Below, piece by piece: positions 7,070 through 11,269 of a stretch of 11,269 nucleotides of DNA; within the stretch, counting starts at the first letter, position 1, and each line of letters starts with the position of its first letter. Source of the DNA: Pseudomonadota bacterium (lineage in GTDB: Bacteria; Desulfobacterota; Desulfobacteria; Desulfobacterales; Desulfobacteraceae); contig JAHIVS010000147.1 of NCBI GenBank assembly GCA_018816605.1, forward strand, positions 1-11,269, read 5' to 3'. The notes under the pieces were generated by a model that saw only the letters and a list, made by a program, of their open reading frames with translations, was not told the origin of the DNA and did not search any database. A program made the position numbers and the translations under genes.

Positions 7070-8027
7070 GGGGAAAACTCAGACAATTCGCATCGGACAT
7101 TTGAAAATAATTGATCACCTGATTCTGGGAGATGCGGTTTTTCGGCTTGGGTCCAATGAAGCGTCATTGCAACACGCGGCTCTTGAGAACATCCCCATGA
7201 ATTCATGGGGACAGATGGGTGAGAGCTTGAGGCTGGGCGATATTGACGGCGCGTTCATGACGACTCCCCTGGCAATGGACCTGTTTGCCGCAGGACTTGA
7301 TATCCGCCTCTTAATGTTTGTCCACAGATCCGGCAGTGTACTGGTGAAAAACAGGAATGCCGGGATCAAAAATCTTGGGGACCTGAAGGGAAAAACCGTT
7401 TTGATTCCCCATGAATTGTCCGTTGAACACCTGCTGATCCATAAGCTTCTGGGGGCAGCAAATTTAACACTTTCCCCCCCCGACACTCCCTGTACAGCAC
7501 CCGGCAAAATCAGGATAGAGACTGCCAGCCCCTTTCTTGTACCCCAAATGCTTAAAAACGACGAAGAGATGGATATTGGGGCCTGCATGGTTCCCGAACC
7601 CTATGGCAGCCAGGCCATGAAAGAGAGAGGGGCAGACATGCTTTGCACCTCTGACAGTCTGTGGAAGGATCATCCCTGCTGCAGCTTTGTGATGCAAGCA
7701 GACTTTTGCCAGTCCCATGGCACGGCCATTCAAGAACTGGTTCGTCTTTTTTTGCAGTCCGCCCGGCGCCTGGACTCCCAGGCTGAAGACACCATACTGG
7801 ATTGTGTCCAAAACTTTCTGGGTCAAAAAGAAAATATTGCCAGGCGCGCCCTTTTCAATATCGGCATTGACTTTAATCCTCAAAAATTATTGCCGGACAG
7901 AAAAAAACTGGATATCATTCAAACCTATATGAACAAGACCATGGGAATATTGCCCCGGACCATTGATCTGGATGCCTTTGTGGATGATACATATGCGATA
8001 AAGGCTGTAACGGAAACCAACCTGTGA
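7068..8027 (+). CDS. Leaderless NrtA/SsuA-like substrate-binding protein
   Basis: This 319-residue protein has the fold of periplasmic binding proteins of the nitrate/bicarbonate/sulfonate type (COG0715, NMT1/THI5-like). It starts directly at the first strand (T-I-R-I-G-H-L-K) with no signal peptide or lipobox, and a stop at 7017 rules out a longer form. It is therefore probably cytoplasmic. Family features are G-D-I-D-G-A-F-M-T near 58-66, L-G-D-L-K-G-K-T-V near 102-110, and the motif W-K-D-H-P-C-C at 199-205, which corresponds to the W-x-N-H-P motif of NrtA/CmpA. The stop overlaps the GTG start of the ATPase (GTGA), so the two are translationally coupled. The likely role is an internal ligand sensor for the ATPase, like the C-terminal NrtA-like domain of NrtC. 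A run of eight C at 7474-7481 lies inside the gene. The ligand is unknown. Confidence 0.8.
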   Translation: MGKTQTIRIGHLKIIDHLILGDAVFRLGSNEASLQHAALENIPMNSWGQMGESLRLGDIDGAFMTTPLAMDLFAAGLDIRLLMFVHRSGSVLVKNRNAGIKNLGDLKGKTVLIPHELSVEHLLIHKLLGAANLTLSPPDTPCTAPGKIRIETASPFLVPQMLKNDEEMDIGACMVPEPYGSQAMKERGADMLCTSDSLWKDHPCCSFVMQADFCQSHGTAIQELVRLFLQSARRLDSQAEDTILDCVQNFLGQKENIARRALFNIGIDFNPQKLLPDRKKLDIIQTYMNKTMGILPRTIDLDAFVDDTYAIKAVTETNL

Positions 8028-8791
8028 AAATTGATATTGAACGGATAACCAAAGCATACCGACGTCCCAAAACAACAGATCACATTGTGCTCAAGGACAT
8101 TTCCTTTTCCATTGAAGCAGGCGATTTTGTAATTATTCTGGGAGAATCCGGGTGCGGGAAAACCACCCTTTTAAATCTTCTGGCAGGACTCGAAAGCCCG
8201 ACATCCGGTTCCATCTATGTGGACGGCCAGAAAATATTTGGGATACACCCCTCCCGTTCCATGCTCTTTCAGCAGCCGGCCCTGATTCCCTGGCTCAATG
8301 TGAGGGAAAACGTGGCCTATGGATGTAAAATAAGGGGGGATACGGAAGAACTGGACTACCGGGTAAATCAATTTCTTGAAATAATGGGAATCGTCGGATT
8401 TGCTGAATCAAAGCCCGGCCAGCTGTCCCTGGGCATGGCCCAGCGGGTCTGTCTTGCCCGGGCCCTGGTGGGCCATCCCAGGGCCCTCCTTCTGGATGAG
8501 CCCTTTGCCTCCCTGGACACCTTTACCCAGGCCCATATCCAGGAAGAGCTGGTCAATTTATGGATGTCAGAACAATTTACCGCTGTATTTGTCACCCATG
8601 ACATTGATGAGGCCATTTTTCTGGGCAATAAAATTATTCTTCTGGGAGGGGAACCTGCCAATATCACGGATACCTTTGAAATAAAAGAAGACTATCCAAG
8701 GAACAGAAACCATCCCAGATTTAAGGAGATACGGAACAAAATCCTGAAACGATTCAAAAACGCCTACCTGGCCAAAAGAAGCGTGTTGTGA
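8024..8791 (+). CDS. ABC importer ATPase (NrtD/SsuB/TauB type)
   Basis: This 255-residue ATP-binding subunit powers the importer from the cytoplasmic face. Walker A G-E-S-G-C-G-K-T-T is at 40-48, the Q-loop lies in M-L-F-Q-Q-P, Walker B A-L-L-L-D-E-P has Asp158 and Glu159, the D-loop reads S-L-D, and the H-loop T-H-D has His192. The signature motif is L-S-L-G-M (134-138) rather than the usual L-S-G-G-M/Q, a substitution at its third position. The start is GTG at 8024, overlapping the previous stop by 4 bp; the protein then reads M-K-I-D-I-E, a normal beginning for the family. There is no C-terminal NrtA-like fusion. The next gene begins 22 bp after the stop. Confidence 0.93.
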   Translation: MKIDIERITKAYRRPKTTDHIVLKDISFSIEAGDFVIILGESGCGKTTLLNLLAGLESPTSGSIYVDGQKIFGIHPSRSMLFQQPALIPWLNVRENVAYGCKIRGDTEELDYRVNQFLEIMGIVGFAESKPGQLSLGMAQRVCLARALVGHPRALLLDEPFASLDTFTQAHIQEELVNLWMSEQFTAVFVTHDIDEAIFLGNKIILLGGEPANITDTFEIKEDYPRNRNHPRFKEIRNKILKRFKNAYLAKRSVL

Positions 8792-8800
8792 TATGGTTCT

Positions 8801-8805
8801 GGAGG
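8801..8805 (+). promoter_or_regulatory. Shine-Dalgarno GGAGG that fixes the start of the exported binding protein
   Basis: GGAGG lies 8 nt before ATG 8814. An earlier in-frame ATG at 8793 would place this site inside the gene and has no ribosome-binding site of its own, so 8814 is the better start. It also leaves the Tat signal at the very N-terminus. Confidence 0.7.
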
Positions 8806-8813
8806 GGAAACAT

Positions 8814-9977
8814 ATGAAAAATCGGTCCCGACGAAATTTTTTAAAAACCGCTGCTGCAACCTGCTCCGGCCTGATTCTGCCCGGTTTGGTTTCAGCATTT
8901 GCCCAGCAGCCCCCCTTGAAGCTTGGGTATCTGCCCATAACCGATGCGACCCCGCTCCTTGTGGCCCACGGACTTGGCTATTTTGCCCAGGAAGGGCTTG
9001 AGGTTGAAAGGCCTGTTATGGTAAGGTCCTGGAAAATACTGACCGAATCCTTTCTGGCCGGAAAATTCGACCTCACCCATATGCTGTTTCCCATACCGGT
9101 GTGGATGCGCTTTAAACAAAAAAACCCCGTAAAAGTGCTTGCCTGGGACCATACAAATGGCAGCGCCGTAACCGTCAGAGGCGATTCGGAAATTTTTAAT
9201 TTTCTGGACCTTGGCGGCAAGCAGGTGGCCGTGCCGTCCTGGTATTCCATGCACAACCTCATCTTGCAAATGGGCATCCGAACCCAGGGACTGGTCCCGG
9301 TGATCAAACCCCAGTCGGCCAAGCTTGCCCCAAACGAAGTCAACCTGTTTGTTCTGTCGCCGCCGGACATGCCGCCAGCCCTTCTGGGAAAAAGAATCGA
9401 CGCCTTTATTGTGGCCGACCCTTTTAACGCCCTGGCCCAGGAAAAATTCAATGCCCGGATCATGAGATTTTCCGGAGACATATGGAAAAACCATCCCTGT
9501 TGCGTTATTGTTGCCGCCGAATCCTTTATTAACAAAAATCGTGTTGTGGTGCAAAAAGCCGTAAATGCCGTTGTTCGCGCCCAGGCCTGGTGCCAGAAGA
9601 ATCCAAAAGAAACCGCCCATCTGCTCAGCCGCGACGGCGAAGGATATCTTCCGGTTCCGGAATCGGTTCTGGCACGGGTTTTTGAACCCCCTAAAAAAAC
9701 GGAACTGGTTCATCCGGACTGGAATGTGGAAAGAATCGGTTTCCAACCCTTTCCCTTCCCCTCTGCCACCCGTTTCATTGTGGAGCAGATGAAAAAAACC
9801 CGGGTGGAAGGCGACACAGATTTTCTTGCATCCCTGGATGCCGGCCGTGCAACCGCGGAACTGGTGGATGATTCCTTTGTGAGAAAAGCCATGGATGAAA
9901 TGGGCGGCATTCACACCTTTTGCGATTGTAACATCGAAACACCATTTTCAAGGGAAGAGATCGTTGAAATCAACTAA
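8814..9977 (+). CDS. Tat-exported NrtA-like ABC substrate-binding protein
   Basis: This 387-residue periplasmic ligand-capture protein belongs to the NrtA/CmpA/SsuA group. The N-terminus is a textbook twin-arginine signal: S-R-R-N-F-L-K at residues 5-11, a hydrophobic stretch, and likely cleavage after A-F-A at 30. The mature part begins L-K-L-G-Y-L-P-I-T-D, as in NrtA-type proteins. The motif W-K-N-H-P-C-C (Cys229, Cys230) parallels the cytoplasmic homologue. A C-terminal C-D-C (Cys370, Cys372) sits in H-T-F-C-D-C-N. Tat export implies folding before export, sometimes with a cofactor. Together with the cysteines this hints at a metal- or thiol-related ligand, but that is inference. It follows the ATPase by 22 bp, and the permease start overlaps its end. 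Nitrate, sulfonate, bicarbonate or a riboflavin/thiamine-precursor-like ligand are all possible for the broader family. Confidence 0.88.
   Translation: MKNRSRRNFLKTAAATCSGLILPGLVSAFAQQPPLKLGYLPITDATPLLVAHGLGYFAQEGLEVERPVMVRSWKILTESFLAGKFDLTHMLFPIPVWMRFKQKNPVKVLAWDHTNGSAVTVRGDSEIFNFLDLGGKQVAVPSWYSMHNLILQMGIRTQGLVPVIKPQSAKLAPNEVNLFVLSPPDMPPALLGKRIDAFIVADPFNALAQEKFNARIMRFSGDIWKNHPCCVIVAAESFINKNRVVVQKAVNAVVRAQAWCQKNPKETAHLLSRDGEGYLPVPESVLARVFEPPKKTELVHPDWNVERIGFQPFPFPSATRFIVEQMKKTRVEGDTDFLASLDAGRATAELVDDSFVRKAMDEMGGIHTFCDCNIETPFSREEIVEIN
9951..9960 (+). promoter_or_regulatory. Purine-rich ribosome-binding site supporting a TTG start of the permease
   Basis: AGGGAAGAGA lies inside the end of the binding-protein gene, just before TTG at 9964; from GGGA to the TTG is 8 nt. 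It supports a TTG start that overlaps the previous gene by 14 bp rather than the more distant ATG at 9895. Confidence 0.5.
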
Positions 9978-10794
9978 CCGATTTGTATATCCCGATTCCA
10001 GACAGGTTGAATTAAATTCAATTTTCGGCCGCATGGCCTTTGGCTGGAAATATGAAATTCTCGGTCTTGCCCTGTTCGTCGGTATCTGGTTGCTGGTGAC
10101 CGGCCTTGTGTTTACCCGGCCCCAGTATTCCCAGTTCAAAGGATTTTTACCGGGCCCGACCCTGGCAGCCCTCATGGATGCATTCCAGGACAGCCGATTC
10201 TGGATTTCCGTTTTTTCAAGCCTTAGACGAATTCTTGTGGGAATTTTTCTGGCGGCAACGATCGGATTTCCCCTGGGGATTTTCATGGGCTTTTATCCCA
10301 AATTCAGGGGTCTTTCCTACTCTCCCCTCCAATTTATTCGGATGATCAGCCCCTTATCCTGGATGCCCGTTGCATTGCTTTTATTTGCAAGCTTTGAGTC
10401 GGCAGTCTATTTTTTGATTGTAATGGCCACCATTTGTCCTATAATATTAAATACAACCATTGGCGTTTTAAATATTAATCCCCAGTGGATTAAAATGGCG
10501 TTGAACCAGGGGGCAACGAACACCCAGCTGATCTTGACCATTGTGATACCCTCTTCTTTGCCCCATATGCTGACCAGTCTGAGACTGGCACTGGGGGTGG
10601 CGTGGATTGTTCTGGTTCCTGCGGAATTTTTAGGGGTTTCCAGCGGATTGGGATATCTTATAAATGATGCAAGGGATACCATGGAATATGATAAGCTCAT
10701 GGCAATGATAATTGCCATTGGAATTTTGGGCTTTATTCTGGACCGTTTCTTCCAAAGACTCCAGCATAAATTCAACCGGTCCTGGAATGAATAA
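9964..10794 (+). CDS. ABC importer permease (NrtB/SsuC/TauC type)
   Basis: This 276-residue inner-membrane subunit belongs to the BPD_transp_1 class and has about six helices. The first helix is at about 32-52. The cytoplasmic coupling (EAA) loop is recognisable as N-Q-G-A (181-184) followed by I-P-S-S-L-P (195-200), and it docks the ATPase. The tail G-L-G-Y-L-I-N-D-A is typical of the SsuC/NrtB group. A longer frame opens at ATG 9895, but that would overlap the binding-protein gene by 83 bp with no ribosome-binding site seen. The TTG at 9964 follows AGGGAAGAGA and is preferred. Only one permease gene is present, so the transporter would use a homodimer. It closes the four-gene cluster; CheY begins 44 bp later with no clear terminator between. 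Confidence 0.9.
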   Translation: MKSTNRFVYPDSRQVELNSIFGRMAFGWKYEILGLALFVGIWLLVTGLVFTRPQYSQFKGFLPGPTLAALMDAFQDSRFWISVFSSLRRILVGIFLAATIGFPLGIFMGFYPKFRGLSYSPLQFIRMISPLSWMPVALLLFASFESAVYFLIVMATICPIILNTTIGVLNINPQWIKMALNQGATNTQLILTIVIPSSLPHMLTSLRLALGVAWIVLVPAEFLGVSSGLGYLINDARDTMEYDKLMAMIIAIGILGFILDRFFQRLQHKFNRSWNE

Positions 10795-10838
10795 AATATT
10801 TAAAAATATGATCCTATAATTATCTTAAGGAGTTTTTT

Positions 10839-11269
10839 ATGGCGGTAGATCCAAACATAAAAATAGTGGTGGCAGATGACTCGGGAACCATGCGCATGAT
10901 GTTTAAGCAGATCCTGGCAAAAGCCGGATATACAAATCTTGTCATGGCCGTCAATGGTGCCGATGGATTGGAAAAAGTAAAGGATGAGCGACCGGATCTT
11001 GTGGTCAGTGACTGGAACATGCCCCAGATGGACGGCATGGAATTTTTACAGGCACTCCGGGCAACCGACGAGTTCAAAAACCTGCCCTTTATCATGGCCA
11101 CTGCCCAATCCGACAAGGGCCAGCAGCTGAGCATCAGGGAAGCAGGGGGAAACGGCCATGTACCCAAACCCTTTGACGCCCAGCAGATCAGTGCCGCCAT
11201 TGAAAAAGCATTTGCAGGCGGCATGGAACAAACAGAACGAACCGAAAAGAAAAGAAGCACCATCGGCGG
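10839..11269 (+). CDS. CheY-like response regulator receiver, 3' end cut by window edge
   Basis: A single receiver domain is read from ATG 10839, with strong TAAGGAG at 10826-10832. Key residues are the acidic pair Asp13/Asp14, the phospho-acceptor Asp58 in S-D-W-N-M-P, Thr88 in A-T-A-Q, and Lys110 in V-P-K-P-F. The fold is complete by about residue 125 and is followed by a charged Glu/Lys/Arg/Thr tail (E-Q-T-E-R-T-E-K-K-R) still open at the edge (143 codons visible). There may therefore be a further domain or only a short tail. The position matching the CheY Tyr106 switch is His107. The W-N-M-P segment after the phospho-Asp resembles chemotaxis CheY proteins rather than DNA-binding regulators. 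It may work in chemotaxis with the CheD on the other side of the importer, or be an independent gene. A TATAAT at 10815-10820 lacks a good -35. Confidence 0.88.
   Translation, partial: MAVDPNIKIVVADDSGTMRMMFKQILAKAGYTNLVMAVNGADGLEKVKDERPDLVVSDWNMPQMDGMEFLQALRATDEFKNLPFIMATAQSDKGQQLSIREAGGNGHVPKPFDAQQISAAIEKAFAGGMEQTERTEKKRSTIG

Noticed and set aside
8793..8813. Upstream ATG for the exported binding protein
   Set aside because: GGAGG at 8801-8805 points to ATG 8814, which also places the Tat signal at the N-terminus.
8892..9914. 340-residue open frame on the minus strand
   Set aside because: It is opposite the exported binding protein, has no recognisable motif and has a shadow-like composition.
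10796..10809. ATATT/AATAT hairpin between permease and CheY as a terminator
   Set aside because: It is five A/T pairs only, with no GC stem and no T tract, so too weak for an intrinsic terminator.
1..11269. CRISPR array, tRNA, rRNA or insertion sequence
   Set aside because: I saw no regularly spaced repeats, cloverleaf-like sequence, rRNA signature, transposase frame or terminal inverted repeats.

Overview
The window looks like a chromosomal segment of an anaerobic Gram-negative bacterium, most likely a Desulfobacterota member close to the Desulfobacteraceae. This is inference from gene content: a long-form acyl-CoA dehydrogenase, a phasin-like gene joined to an AarF/UbiB kinase, stand-alone CheD and CheY, and a nitrate/taurine-type ABC importer in an anaerobe-like variant. 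Base composition is moderate and codon style looks even throughout. I saw no mobile element, tRNA, rRNA or CRISPR array.

Layout. (1) 1-2148, minus strand: a metallo-beta-lactamase-fold hydrolase followed 34 bp downstream by an AmpG-family muropeptide permease that runs off the left edge. (2) 2149-2466: an AT-rich divergent intergenic region with a 13-bp dyad and promoter-like boxes. (3) 2467-6355, plus strand: acyl-CoA dehydrogenase, phasin-like coiled-coil protein and AarF/UbiB kinase, closely spaced as an operon. (4) 6374-6886, minus strand: a CheD-family protein whose catalytic cysteine is a serine. (5) 7068-10794, plus strand: a four-gene ABC import cluster, made of a leaderless NrtA-like binding protein, an ATPase, a Tat-exported NrtA-like binding protein and a permease, with overlapping or near-touching genes. 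(6) 10839 to the right edge: a CheY-like receiver, cut by the window end.

How they fit together. The importer is the most interesting part. It has a normal set of exported binding protein, one membrane subunit and one ATPase. It also has a second, cytoplasmic binding-protein homologue, translationally coupled to the ATPase. That recalls cyanobacterial NrtC and CmpC, where a NrtA-like domain is fused to the ATPase as an internal substrate sensor; here the same parts would be separate proteins. Both binding proteins carry a W-K-D/N-H-P-C-C motif, so a shared ligand is plausible but unidentified. The importer lies between a CheD with a substituted active site and a CheY, which may or may not mean a functional link to chemotaxis.
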